Below are positions 43,916 to 54,698 of a DNA stretch of 64,000 nt, piece after piece (the stretch's first letter is position 1; each line of letters begins with the position of its first letter). The notes beneath the pieces are model-generated. The model searched no databases. It was not told where the DNA came from and saw nothing but the letters and a program-made list of their open reading frames with translations. The translations under genes were made by a program, and so were the position numbers. The stretch covers positions 13,567,190 to 13,631,189 of the forward strand of contig CM055887.1 in NCBI GenBank assembly GCA_029582165.1, written 5' to 3'. This stretch comes from Portulaca oleracea. Its lineage: Eukaryota; Streptophyta; Magnoliopsida; Caryophyllales; Portulacaceae.

Positions 43916-44325
43916 CACTACAACAAATCATGTTTTTGGTGGCATTTATCTAACAACATTTATTATTGATCAATTTTTCTAAACAGGTATGCTTATTTGT
44001 TAATTGATCAATTTTTCGTTGATTACATTTGAAATTGCTGATTTTAACTATTGATTTTTGTTGTGGGATAGTCTCTGATGTCTTTGATGGTTCTGTTCAA
44101 ATTAGGTTTATGAAGTTTTGAGAAAGCAAGAACAAAATCGTTTAGCTAAGATTAAAATGGAAGCAACTCAGCTCCAACTTGATATTGTGCGTGTTTTGAG
44201 TACTCTAATTAAGTTTTCATTTTGACCTTTTGTTCAGTACCTGAAATTTTGAATGTGGTCTTTGTTGTCCTTTTCATGTCTGAAGGACAACCTTACTTCA
44301 TACATTTCTAGTTTTGCAGTTATAA

Positions 44326-44616
44326 TCATAACAGTTCTTGTGAATCATTGTTGGGACCCGAAATTCCACACAGTGAATAATTGTTGTAATCCAAGTAATC
44401 TTTCCAGAGAGAATCAGGGATGGTGCTAAATTCAACTCTTCTTCCATCACTCAAGATGTGATCCACATGTTGACTTTTGTATCTAGTTCTTGTGATCATT
44501 TTTTTTACTTCATGCGGTCCACAGGGACAGGAATACTGGCTTTTAGGTTTCATAGTTGTTGGAAGAAAACATGCCATCTGATGGTTCACTGAGTGCAAAG
44601 CTGTCACAAAGGACAA
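44326..44616 (-). CDS. Unrecognised 96-codon frame
   Basis: Starts MSFVTALHSVNHQ and is open without simple sequence. It contains a CPCG motif and a Tyr/Asn-rich C-terminal part (DYNNYSLCG). I recognise no family. It sits inside the CACTA-like element, where captured gene fragments are common. It may equally be a chance frame. Confidence 0.2.
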   Translation of the reverse strand: MSFVTALHSVNHQMACFLPTTMKPKSQYSCPCGPHEVKKMITRTRYKSQHVDHILSDGRRVEFSTIPDSLWKDYLDYNNYSLCGISGPNNDSQELL

Positions 44617-45288
44617 CTGTTGGTCTTAATTTATGGGTTTTAATTGGGTTTTGTGTTGGTGTCTTTATAGTCTTAATTCTATGTTTACTATCCATATGAC
44701 TCACATTTCGTAGAAAATCTAGAAGAAACAACTCTCATTTCTAGTGAAATACTTATGTCTGAGTCTTTGTGCTAAGTCCTGACCTAAACAACTTTGGTAT
44801 ATGCCTTAGCAATCAAGAAACGATTATTGTCTTTGTAAGTGCGGGATTGTCATTGAGATTTGTTGTTGTTGTCATTACTTGTTGGTTTGAATTCATCCTG
44901 AGTTTTGATTTATTGTTGAAGGTGGAAATGACATTGTTTGACATGATGTTTGTGTTTTGCGGAGTTTTTGTTACAACTTTTCACTTATGTATAAGATCTG
45001 ATTGTGACTGAGATCTGTTGGACAATTTTTCCCAGTAGTTAGCATGCTTGCTTGGTTCTTTTATACTCGTCAAATTCATTTGTTGCGTGTCTATTATAAA
45101 TGCAAATTGTGTAGTCCATCAATAGAGTCTAAATTAACTATTTGAACAATTGCAATAAACTGACTCTAGTTGGGTCTGATCTTTTCACGAGCAAGGTTGT
45201 GTTCGCTAATATAAACTTCGTAAATTTGGACATGTTTGTTTCAGTTTAGTAGTGGAATAATTTCCAACAAGGATGCAAAATTAGTAAT

Positions 45289-45370
45289 GTCGCTTTGGCC
45301 GAGTGGTTAAGGCGTGTGCCTGCTAAGTACATGGGGTTTCCCCGCGAGAGTTCGAATCTCTCAGGCGACG
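45289..45370 (+). tRNA. tRNA-Ser: tRNA-Ser (anticodon GCU)
   Basis: 82 bases folding as a class II tRNA. Acceptor GTCGCTT pairs with AGGCGAC (45363-45369), followed by discriminator G. A-box-like TGGCCGAGTGG, anticodon loop CTGCTAA on a 5-bp stem with one G-U pair, long variable arm with GGGG-TTT-CCCC, and B-box GTTCGAATCTC are all present. A T-rich terminator follows at 45371-45385 (TTATTTGTTTT). It decodes AGC/AGU. No intron and no CCA is encoded, as usual for nuclear genes. It appears functional. Confidence 0.95.
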
Positions 45371-45584
45371 TTATTTGTTTTCCTTTTATTTTATATTTTA
45401 AAGCCCACTAAAACTTGCTACTTCTCACCCGCCAAAATCCCTGTACAACAAATGTCAAGACCCCACTAGAATGTTATTTCTTTGATAGAATTAATCTTAA
45501 GTCTTTGTGCTAAGTCCTGACATAAACTCACCTTTGTTTCCTACTAGTCAGGATTAAGAGAGTGGTTGTTGGAATGAGACATCC

Positions 45585-46928
45585 TATTGGGCAATATCCT
45601 AATTCCATTCACACTCAAGTTTGGAAATAAATAATTATTTTTCTTATTGATACTGCTTGGGCTCCAAGCAGTTGATTTCGATTAGAAGTCTATTCTAGGG
45701 CTACTTGTGAGATCTCCTTTTATCTATTCTACTTTAAGATTTTTATTATGAGATTGTAATCTCTCTTATATCTCGTTACCCTTTCTTTAAGATATGTCTA
45801 CTGTCGTTGTGTTTTAATCGTTTGAGATCTTTCCTTCTTGGTTTCATTGTGTTATATAGCCGTTTGGGATACCCTTTGTAATCTCTCTTTTATAATGGAT
45901 TTTATCTTGCTTCCCATGGTTTTTTGCCACTTTGGGTTTCCACGTAAAAATTTTGTCTTCATCACCATTGCGTTGATCTTGTTTATTTTCTCAATACCTT
46001 CATCCCTAAATTAATTATCTTGGTTGTTTCCACTGTCATATTTGATTCGTTCGATCTGGATCTAATTCCTAACAAGAGGTTTCATATCCGAATATCGATC
46101 TTAACAATTGGTATCAGAGTCGGGTTCAACCAAATTTACCAGATTCGGAGACAACCAGGTTCAATCAGGCTCAAATTCAGATTCCTACAAAGTTGGGTTC
46201 AAATCAAGAGCCTGTTTTGGGATGTTTTCTGCAAGATCAATCTTTCAAGGTTGTTCCTACACCTGACGCTTTGATTGCCATTCAAGGAAATTTTGATGAT
46301 GTCGTATCTTCATGAAATTTTGGCCAAGGTGGAGTTTGTTGGGCAGTGTCTCAATTCCATTCAGACTCAAGTTAGAAAATAAATAATTTTTTTTTCCTTC
46401 TTGATACTGCTTGGGCTCCAAGTAGTTGATTTCAACTAGAAGTCTATTCTAGGGCTACTTGGGTTTGCTATAAGTACTAGGGTGTTCAACCTAGTTTTGT
46501 GCGGCCAAATTATGTGCCTCAATGGCACCCTTGTGAGATTTCCTTTTATCTATTCCACTTTAAGAGTTTTATTATGAGATTTTAATCTCTCTTATATCTC
46601 GTTACCCTTCCTTTGAGGTATGTCTACTCCCGTCGTGCTATAAGCGTTTGAGATCTTTCCTTCTTGATCTCGTTGTGTTATACAGTCGTTTGGGATACCC
46701 TTTATAATCTCTCCATTATAGTGGATTTTATCTTGCCTCCAGTGGTTGTTTCCGCTTTGGATTTCCACGTAAAAATCTTGTCTTTATCACCATTACATTG
46801 ATCTTGTTTATTTTCTCAATACTTACATCCCTAAATTAATTATCTCGTTCGCTTTCCCTACAATGTTATATTCGTTCGATCTGGATCTATTCCTAACAGG
46901 ATGTCTCATATCTAAATCTCGTCCTAAC
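45585..46928 (+). mobile_element. TRIM-like LTR element (1.34 kb)
   Basis: LTR 45585-46106, interior 46107-46336 starting with PBS TGGTATCAGAG at 46109, LTR 46337-46928. The 230-bp interior lacks Gag or Pol. The left LTR lacks about 72 bp present in the right one (about 46459-46530). The LTRs match the Copia LTR at 1018-1556 (inverted), so it is probably a deletion derivative of that family. No matching TSD was found (CATCC and GTACA). Confidence 0.75.
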
Positions 46929-47349
46929 GTACATTGCATGTTAGCTATTTTTGGTTGTCTTATTGGCTTGTAGACGATCTTGATGTGTAAGGCTGTAAAC
47001 TGATAAAAAAACGCCTTATTTTTTGTTGGATTGAAGTATTTGGAAATGCAATTTATGGGAAATTTCAAGTTATTTTGGAGAATTTTGCATTTTGCATTTT
47101 TTATAATTTGTTTAGTTTTGAATTTATATTAATTATTGAATAAATGTATGATAATTAGTGTTGTTGAAATGAAAGACTTCTATAGCATTTAATTAGGATT
47201 TATCCCAACAAATGTAATAAATGTTGTCAAGATTATGACGACACTGCCCCTATCGACATTTATTTACTTACTGTTGTAGACTATTACAGCATTTATAAAT
47301 GCTGCTAAAAGTAAACATAATTGTTATCAGAACCTTGTTTTGTTGTAAT
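46929..47349. other. No gene; right subterminal region of the CACTA-like element
   Basis: AT-rich, with GCATTTATAAATGCTGC near 47288-47305 as a subterminal palindrome. Confidence 0.4.
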
Positions 47350-47350
47350 G

Positions 47351-47959
47351 GTAAAATTTCATGGTATCATTCTTTTAAAAAAATGGCATATAATTTAATT
47401 TTTATATTAAAATAAGATATCTAAAAATATCCTGATCCACAACTCATATAATTTGCGATCATTTGTATCACTGTTATATTGGTAAGCATCTTGACAGGGC
47501 AGATTTAAGGTATAATGAAGGCAATGGGTGAAGAGATGCTCATGATTATTGCACGAAGAGAAAAGTAGGATCGGTTTTACACACTTTATTGTTTAATTAT
47601 CTAATTAATTAACTGAAGGACTTATGAACTTTTGTCTCGAATATTCCACTTTATTCATATTCCTAGGAGGGATAGACAATGGCACAAATTGTACTACACT
47701 TTATAGAGCACTTATTTAGTTCCTCTACATGTAAATTGAACAAGTTAAACTATAATAAATAAATTTTACAATAAATATTATTGACACTTTAAAAGTATTT
47801 TAACTCCTTAAAAGATCCCCGTAGTCATTCCAAGAAGCACCATATATGAGAAAATGGGTCGTCATGACCACAACCAATTCATTTGGAGTTATTGTTATTG
47901 CTTATTGGATATTCATCGTATTACATCGCTAAATAGCATTTCTCACATTGTGAGATAAA
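47351..47959. other. No gene seen
   Basis: AT-rich intergenic DNA without recognisable features. Confidence 0.45.
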
Positions 47960-48280
47960 TATCAGGGACTATGATACGAGTGAGGCATGTGTGTTAGGAT
48001 AACATATTTTTTGGGTGTCTTATTTTTAATAAAATTAATATTTATTATGATTTTTAATTTTAATTTTCTTATAGTTACTATGATTTATAAATTATATGAA
48101 GGTGGGGATGCATTGACTATGCCAACAATTAGAAATGACATCCTAATTAAATGAATTAATTTGTTGGACATATTTTAAATAAGTTTTTTGTAAAACTTTA
48201 AAAATTATAAATAAAAAATATGTGAATTATAGAAGTAAATGTCATTTTTTTTTTCAATTAATATGTGAACAGACAAATTT
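47960..48280. mobile_element. Degenerate MITE related to 35738-36519
   Basis: TGACTATGCCAACAATTAGAAATGACATCCTAA and GGACATATTTTAAATAAG correspond to the interior of the other member. The ends are degraded. Confidence 0.45.
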
Positions 48281-48392
48281 TATACAAACTCAACACATTT
48301 AAAAAATATATTGTCATAGACTCGTATCTTTTTCATTTTCGTATATCTAATAGTTTATCCTTAACATTCCCCGCTGAGGCCCACATTGCAAA

Positions 48393-48946
48393 TGAGTTTT
48401 TTACATTTTGGACCCCGAACTTCAGGGGTATTTATTTTCTGAACCCTTAGTTTTTAACATTAATTTTTTAGACCCTAAAATTTGGAGGCTGAATAAAAAA
48501 GGATCTTAAAATTTGTGGGCAGAAGAAAAAGACCCTTGTTTTATTATTTGTTTTCCTCCCATGTTTGAATTTATCTCTCGATTGACGTCAAACTTCAGGA
48601 CTATAGCTAAAACTGATATTGAAGCTATAATACACCTCTCTTATTTATGTCGAGGCTACTTAGACCCCTGAGTACATAAGTTTAAGTAACTCCAACATAA
48701 ATAAGAGAGGTTTATTATAACTTTAATATCAGTTTTAACCTTAGTTTTGAAGTTTGACACCAATCGAGATATAAATTCAAACATGGAAGGCAAAAGAAAA
48801 ACGGAAAACATGCTTTTTTTCAACTCACAAACTTTAGGGTCTTTTTTTCAACCTATAAACTTTAGGGTTCAAAAAATTATAGCTGAAAAATAAAGGTTTA
48901 GAAAATAAATATCCGTAAAGTTTGAGGTCCAAAATGTAAAAAGCCC
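48393..48946. mobile_element. Mutator-type foldback MITE (554 bp) with perfect 9-bp TSD
   Basis: CATTGCAAA is duplicated exactly at 48384-48392 and 48947-48955. Almost the whole element is an imperfect palindrome: the outer arms share TTTTTTACATTTTGGACC and TATTTATTTTCT, the inner arms share AATAAGAGAGGT and AACTGATATT. No coding sequence. The TIR start is like that of 28413-29520. Confidence 0.9.
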
Positions 48947-49194
48947 CATTGCAAACCAGTCACCTTGATCTTGCAGTCAAGAGTCAGATGCAATAAAACC
49001 AAAAGTTATCTATCTAACATTATTCTATAATAATTGATAAAGTATAAAAAGATCGACAAATAATTAATTGTGACACAACGAGCTCACTGAGGAAATACAT
49101 GTAATAATGGGAAAAAAGGCAGAACACTCATAGGCAGGTTGCCAACCCTAACTTACATTTACGTAGTTTAAGGTTAGCTAGATCAAATCAAACC

Positions 49195-49218
49195 AAAAAA
49201 AAAAAAAAAAAAAAAAAA
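49195..49218. repeat. Poly(A) run of 24
   Basis: Homopolymer about 155 bases beyond the PPO copy 2 stop codon, on its 3' side. It could be a retroposition scar, but no flanking target repeat was seen. Confidence 0.9.
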
Positions 49219-49374
49219 GGTGACAGAAATGGCATTAGCGGAAGAGGGGTACCACAACAATGCCATGCATATGATGGCATATACTGTCATACTGTGGCAC
49301 CCATTATTACTGCAACAACACAGAATCCTACATGACGATGTCCTCGACCATGAATGAGACGAAATGGATCTGAT

Positions 49375-51192
49375 CTACTCGGAAACAATCTCAACCTTGA
49401 CGTCGGTAATGGTAACTGCGTTCTTTCCTGACTTGGGCACGATGACGATCTCTAGTTCATCATCATCGTTGGCACCAAGAGCATCAATCACAGCATCCAA
49501 CGCCAACTGAATAGTCCTCTTCATCTTAGCCTGACCACCTTGCACGTCTGCTTTCTCATCACCTCTGTGGGGCAACATTGTGAAGCTTCCCGCATATTGA
49601 GTAGTGTTGGCTTTGGTCCTCTCCGTAGGGTGGTGATCATGCTCGTCGTTCAGGTATACGTCGAACTTGATGAACTCATCGCTGTGATCCAGCTCAACCT
49701 CAATGGTGACCACCTCCTCTGTCTCCTCCTTCTCCTTCTCAGTCCTCCCCTTCTTTGGTCTAGCCACCAGTGTCCTTATCACCTTGTCCAGCTTCTTCGG
49801 GAACGTCACGTGCTCAGCTGGTGGGGCCTGCCGGATGGACCGTTTGGTTTTCCCCTTGGCTGGCTTTGGTGGGGGGTAGTTCAGCCAGAGTAGCTCAGAT
49901 TCCTTGTACTTGTACCCTAACTTCTCGTTATCTAAGCTGTCTCGAACGTAAACCCTAATAGGGTTAGCATGTTCATCATAGAAGATGAACCAGGAATCTA
50001 AGTAGTCCTTCTCCTGAATATCATTCCTTTTACCTCTCTTGAGGTTTTTCCAAACTGTCCACATCCTGTCCACGTTGGCATGGTGGCAATAGAATAGGGG
50101 ATCCCGGCCTGCAGACCAGAAGGCCCCCATGTCCTGGTTCCCCCTCACGCCGGGATCACCTACCCAGATGTGGATGTTGTTGTGAGGGGACTTCTCGAGG
50201 TACCCGGAGCCCTGAGGCTTTCCCCCTGCGTGGTATGACTTCCCAAAGAACATTGCGGGAAGCTTAGGGTTAACCATTTGAACATACATGTGCCTCAGGT
50301 TTTGCACCTTAAGCTCCTCGTTAGTGATGGGACCCTTAACAGTCTTCCCATCATAGGTCAAATCCATCATGGTTGACAAGTGATCCGCATTCCTATTCGG
50401 GTCAAATAGGGCAGAATCTGGATTCTTGAACAACTCAGGCATGAACATGCCATCAGGATGGTCCCAGTTCCAGTAGGGCAAAGCAAAGTCGGGCTTGTTG
50501 ATGAGCTTGGCTAGGATCCTCTCAAAGAAGTAGAGGTACCACCTATGAAAAGGGGCAAAGATCCAGCTGTCATGGACCTCGAGCCGAACATTGCTATGAC
50601 CTTTCTGGAAGTAAGAGCCATCACAATAAGCACAATGGACCTTAGCTTGTTGGAACAAGCTACGTGGGTCAGATAAAGGAAGGGACCTCATGAGGCCAAT
50701 GGCCCTGTTATAGTCTTTGACATACTCCGGATCCTTGGCTGCCTCATGGGCCGGGCGCCGGATCTTGGTAAGCGGGTTTGGGTAGTTCTTGAAATCAAAG
50801 TCGACCACCTTTTTGAGGTCGATCTTAGGGGGACAGCAATAGTCACCCACTGATCCATCGGAAGGGGAGGCAGTCAGCCGGCATTTACTTACGTTGGGTG
50901 CAACGGGCTCGGCCAATGATAGCCCCGGGTTCCCGGTGAGGCTTACGGCAGCCCCGTAGAAACCTCCGAGACCAAGAAGCATGTTTCTTCTGTCAATGAT
51001 GACAGGAGAATCGGGTTTGGGCTGGGTCGGGTCATCCTGCTGGGTGGCTTTGCATGGGCGGATGACACGGCGGCAAGGAAGTTTTTTGGGTCTTGAGAGG
51101 GAGATTTGGTTGGGGAGTTTAGGGCAGAGTTGCTTGGGAAGAGGCGTGGAAGGAGTGGTGAGCGAGGAAGGATGAGGAGAAAGAGATGCCAT
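49375..51192 (-). CDS. PPO: Polyphenol oxidase copy 2, full length
   Basis: 605 codons, no intron, the usual plant PPO length. It oxidises o-diphenols (and perhaps monophenols) to quinones in the thylakoid lumen. Residues 1-65 are a Ser/Pro/Lys-rich stroma-targeting peptide. DRRN (67-70) is a twin-arginine motif before the hydrophobic MLLGLGGFYGAA, with lumenal cleavage likely near residue 94. Tyrosinase domain: C104, C119, C120, C187 for disulfides; CuA H186, H207, H216 with C190 positioned for the Cys-His thioether; Glu333; CuB H337, H341, H371; Asn338 and Ile342 as the residues after the first two CuB His; gate Phe358. A DWL-type domain follows near 399-445 and a KFDV domain near 497-603. 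Start chosen at the ATG 58 bases from a TATA box and matching copy 1. Apparently functional. Confidence 0.97.
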   Translation of the reverse strand: MASLSPHPSSLTTPSTPLPKQLCPKLPNQISLSRPKKLPCRRVIRPCKATQQDDPTQPKPDSPVIIDRRNMLLGLGGFYGAAVSLTGNPGLSLAEPVAPNVSKCRLTASPSDGSVGDYCCPPKIDLKKVVDFDFKNYPNPLTKIRRPAHEAAKDPEYVKDYNRAIGLMRSLPLSDPRSLFQQAKVHCAYCDGSYFQKGHSNVRLEVHDSWIFAPFHRWYLYFFERILAKLINKPDFALPYWNWDHPDGMFMPELFKNPDSALFDPNRNADHLSTMMDLTYDGKTVKGPITNEELKVQNLRHMYVQMVNPKLPAMFFGKSYHAGGKPQGSGYLEKSPHNNIHIWVGDPGVRGNQDMGAFWSAGRDPLFYCHHANVDRMWTVWKNLKRGKRNDIQEKDYLDSWFIFYDEHANPIRVYVRDSLDNEKLGYKYKESELLWLNYPPPKPAKGKTKRSIRQAPPAEHVTFPKKLDKVIRTLVARPKKGRTEKEKEETEEVVTIEVELDHSDEFIKFDVYLNDEHDHHPTERTKANTTQYAGSFTMLPHRGDEKADVQGGQAKMKRTIQLALDAVIDALGANDDDELEIVIVPKSGKNAVTITDVKVEIVSE

Positions 51193-51246
51193 TGTTATTG
51201 TTAAGACACAAGTGGAAGTGATGAGGATTGATCAACATTTTCTTGG

Positions 51247-51254
51247 TATTTATA
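51247..51254 (-). promoter_or_regulatory. TATA box of PPO copy 2
   Basis: Minus strand CCCTATAAATACC, about 55-62 bases upstream of the ATG. The leader between it and the ATG retains similarity to copy 1 (TTGATCAA, CATCACTTC). Confidence 0.8.
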
Positions 51255-51299
51255 GGGAGGTTCTGAAATTAACTATCATTTGTTTATCAGGAGTAGCAC

Positions 51300-51711
51300 A
51301 TGGCTGCCAAATTATCGTGTAATTTATATGAAAAGGATGATAACTAAAGTGACTTTGATAACAAAATACTGGTATAATCTATCTTGCCACACCACAACCC
51401 ACTTGCCATATACTATTTTTCGCTTTTTGATTTTCCGGTGTTTTGATCCAATATGATTAGTAACATTTTAAATTTTATATTAATTGCACAAAAAATTAAA
51501 TATAAACATATCTAATTATTATAAATATATATTTTATTACATTGATGAATTTGGTAATTTATAAATTAGATAAGATAATTACTTATTTATATGTTTTCAT
51601 AAATGTAAAACATACTATGCATAAAATATACATTCTCTACAATGGCTATTAAAATTAGGCTACCATTTATATTTATTGACGTAATCAATAAATGTTATAC
51701 TTTTATAGTTG

Positions 51712-51756
<45 letters not shown>

Positions 51757-52924
51757 CTAGAGGAAATTTTATTCAAAGTTACAAAAATATAAATTATTGA
51801 CAATTCAAGATAGTTAAATTTACCATCTTGATTCAAGGCGTGTATCATTAACCGTTTTACCCTATAAGGTTAAGATATTGTTTCTGCTCATTGACATAGC
51901 CAGTGAAACTTCTTATAATTACCCATCGTGAGACTACTCCTAACCAAACACACTTTAACCATATATCTGAGGTGTTACAGTAACGTTCGTGAGAATGAAA
52001 ATTGGGCGAAATATGTTATGTTTGATAATCCAAATTCCAAAACAAAATTAATTTATTCACATAATTGGAACATGTGCTTTTTATAGAGCTTATTTTTATG
52101 TGTTGTAAATCTACAATCATAAATTATTTTCATTATCGCTATAAAAATACTTTATTTTACTTTTTATAATTGTTATATTAAATTAATTAATTTTCAATCT
52201 TATATCTTTATTTAACTTTGTTATAAATGCTCATTTTTTTACTATTTTCTATTTTAAGAGATACCCTTTATAATATTATCACTTTGTAGGTTAACAAAAC
52301 AAATGACAATGAACAAGGATTGACTAGTCAAAGCTCCTGAGGCTCGCGAGCCTAGCCATGAGCCTCACTTTTCAGGCTCGCCAAGCTCGCGTGTCAAGCT
52401 AAGCCTACAATATAGCTCACGGGCCAAGCCATGAATATGCCAAGCTCGAGCTCGGGGTCGGCTCGGCTCAGCTTATTACCAGCCCTACCTACACAACATC
52501 CACAAGTTCGTTTGAGTCTTCGATGAGGGTCTTTTTCAGGCTTCCGTGGTGTCTCGGGCCATCCTGAAAGACGCTTGAAGGCCTCAAGCCAAGTCAACAT
52601 CGACACCAATAATCCCTGGTTCGAGTTCGGGTCCGTTTTCAGCTACAGGGCTTGGGTATTGTGTATGGAAGAAGGTTAGGAGAAGAAATTCCAAGGGTAA
52701 GAATGAAAATGGAAGAGGCGTTGGCCGCTTCTCCTTTTCTTTCTCTTCGTAGAAGCTCCCTAGGATAGGTGTTGGCCACGCCTAACCCTGTTTTCACTGC
52801 TATCGAGGTCATTCAGCCTTTTTCTTTCTCCCCAGTATTCCTTTATATTTGTATTGGCTTTCCAATAGAACTCAGATATTTTGAACGAAAAACGTTGGGT
52901 ATTTGCAAAATCTATTCCTCAAAT
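51300..52924. other. Upstream intergenic region of PPO copy 2, no gene
   Basis: AT-rich to 52300 with a (TA)n microsatellite at 51715-51752. 52330-52475 is a stretch rich in GAGCTCG/GGCTCG (a dispersed plant repeat style). 52480-52924 has no recognisable coding sequence. Confidence 0.5.
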
Positions 52925-53087
52925 CTCTCTGTAACAACAAATTTTCAAGTCTAAAGTTAATTAAGACAATAAAGATGAACAAATTTAATTTGTATTGAAT
53001 TTGGGTACAATCTCTATCAATTTTTATTACAAGATGAACAAATAAATAATCCTCTTATTCGATCTCTGTAGTCTTTTTGAAGGAGGG

Positions 53088-54698
53088 TGATGTATTTCGA
53101 CCCACGCCTGAAATACATCTGTCTAACCTAGGTCTCACTTTTGGGGACCCTATGTTCATGGAAGGAAATGGAGGCTCACATAGCCATGGGCTTACCTTTG
53201 GAGACTCAAGATTCATAGAGAATGATGGAAATCCATCAAGGCCTTTCACGCCAAGCCCAACAACTAAGGAAGCCCAACTCATCTACAAGGAGGAGGAACG
53301 GGCTATAGAGGAAAAGATGAGCATAGAGGCCCAAAGGCTCATTCATATGGTATGCTCTTTATGGCAAGATGATGTCCAAACATCCTAGAACATGCAAGAT
53401 CACGCCAACCAGCCCAAGAACAAGGCCCAAGTTCACGTCCAAGATGATATCCATTTTTTATTTTAATCTTTTGGATGTAACTTTATCTTTATTAGCTTTA
53501 TTTAACTTATTATTATTTTGGTGTGATTTAATTAGCTTTTAGTTTTATTTTATATAATGTAAGATGCCAAGTATATTATAAACTTGAGCATCAAGTCATA
53601 GGAAGTCCAATAGGAGTCTAAATAAGTCTAGAATATTCTAAGTTGTTCTAGAATATTCTAGAAGTGTGTGTGTGCTATTAGGCGTGTGATAGAGTAAGAG
53701 TAGGCGCCAATTTTGATCAAAATTATCCTAGATAAGGTTGGCTATCTTGTAACTAGTCCATATTGGATTAGGAAGCCAATTGCAATTAGGATAAGGTTGT
53801 TGTAACCAACTCCCCTTTGGATAAGGAGTCCTAATCCAAGAGGAAGTTGGGATAGTAGGTGTGTGGTGCTAGAAGTCATGGCTTGTACGCCAAGCTAGGG
53901 TTTACTAGAAGCCCTAGGTTTGAGTCTAGTATAAATATCTTAGGCTTGTAATCATTTGAAACACAATCCAGTTGAGAAATATGAATCAAGCTTTGAGCTT
54001 ACCCCCTAGAGTGTTTGGATAAACCTCTCCCCTTTTCTTCTATTGTATCTTGGCATGGCACCCAAATGGTTGGGAAGAGCTTGATCCTAGGTTGCGGTCT
54101 AGATCAAGTTAGCCCTAGGTTGTCTAACTTGTGGATTCAAGTTAGAAGCTTAGTCTATCCGATTTTATCTTTCTGTCAATACAGTTAAGATAATTTCCCT
54201 CTTATCTTTCTATCAATATAGAAGATAAGCCCTTTGATTACCCCCTCCACCCAAACGTCTCTCTCCCTTCCTCCCTCTCAATCGTTCACTCGTCTCTCTC
54301 TCACAAAAGCCTCCACAAACTCCCTCTCTCTCCATAACAACCTTCCAACAACCTTTTCTCTCTCCTCCAACAAATTCGTCCATCAATACTCTCACCACCT
54401 CACAAAATACCTCACGCCATCCCTCCATACTCCCTTAATTATCCGTCCCCCACTTTCCTACAAGCCCCCATCAAGAATCCATCTTCCCTATTCAAGATTC
54501 AATTCTTATTGTTTCTTGAATCCACAAAAGTCCTCACGAAAAAATAACTTGTTTTCCCTCCACTTTCTCTCTCCTATTCACGTGAACCATCCCTTCTTCT
54601 ACCCTAATTCACGTGAAGTGTCCCATGTTGAGATTGGTTGCACGTCTCCCTTGATGTGTAATTGATCAAGATACAATCTTTGATCCCATTATACATCA
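53088..54698 (+). mobile_element. Solo LTR (1.6 kb) with perfect TSD GAGGG
   Basis: It begins TGATGTATTTCG and ends CCCATTATACATCA. GAGGG is duplicated at 53083-53087 and 54699-54703. TATAAATA at 53930-53937 and a CT-rich leader (54240-54440) mark promoter and transcript start. Its end matches the LTR at 42239-43154 (opposite strand). Frames at 53077-53388 and 54234-54665 are LTR sequence and show no domain. Confidence 0.85.

Larger units (their letters stand above)
43916..47350. mobile_element. CACTA-like DNA element (3.4 kb), non-autonomous and composite
   Basis: The left terminus is CACTACAACAAATCATG. The right terminus, reverse complemented, is CATTACAACAAAACAAGG, one base off the canonical CACTA. 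Subterminal copies of GCATTTATNNA lie at both ends (43943, 47288). Flanking trinucleotides are TTA and GTA, so the 3-bp TSD is imperfect. There is no transposase. Inside are an exon-like stretch near 44060-44190, a tRNA-Ser gene and a TRIM-like LTR element. Confidence 0.5.

Noticed and set aside
54234..54665. 143-codon Ser/Pro-rich ORF
   Set aside because: It covers the CT-rich leader of the solo LTR 53088-54698; composition alone explains the open frame.
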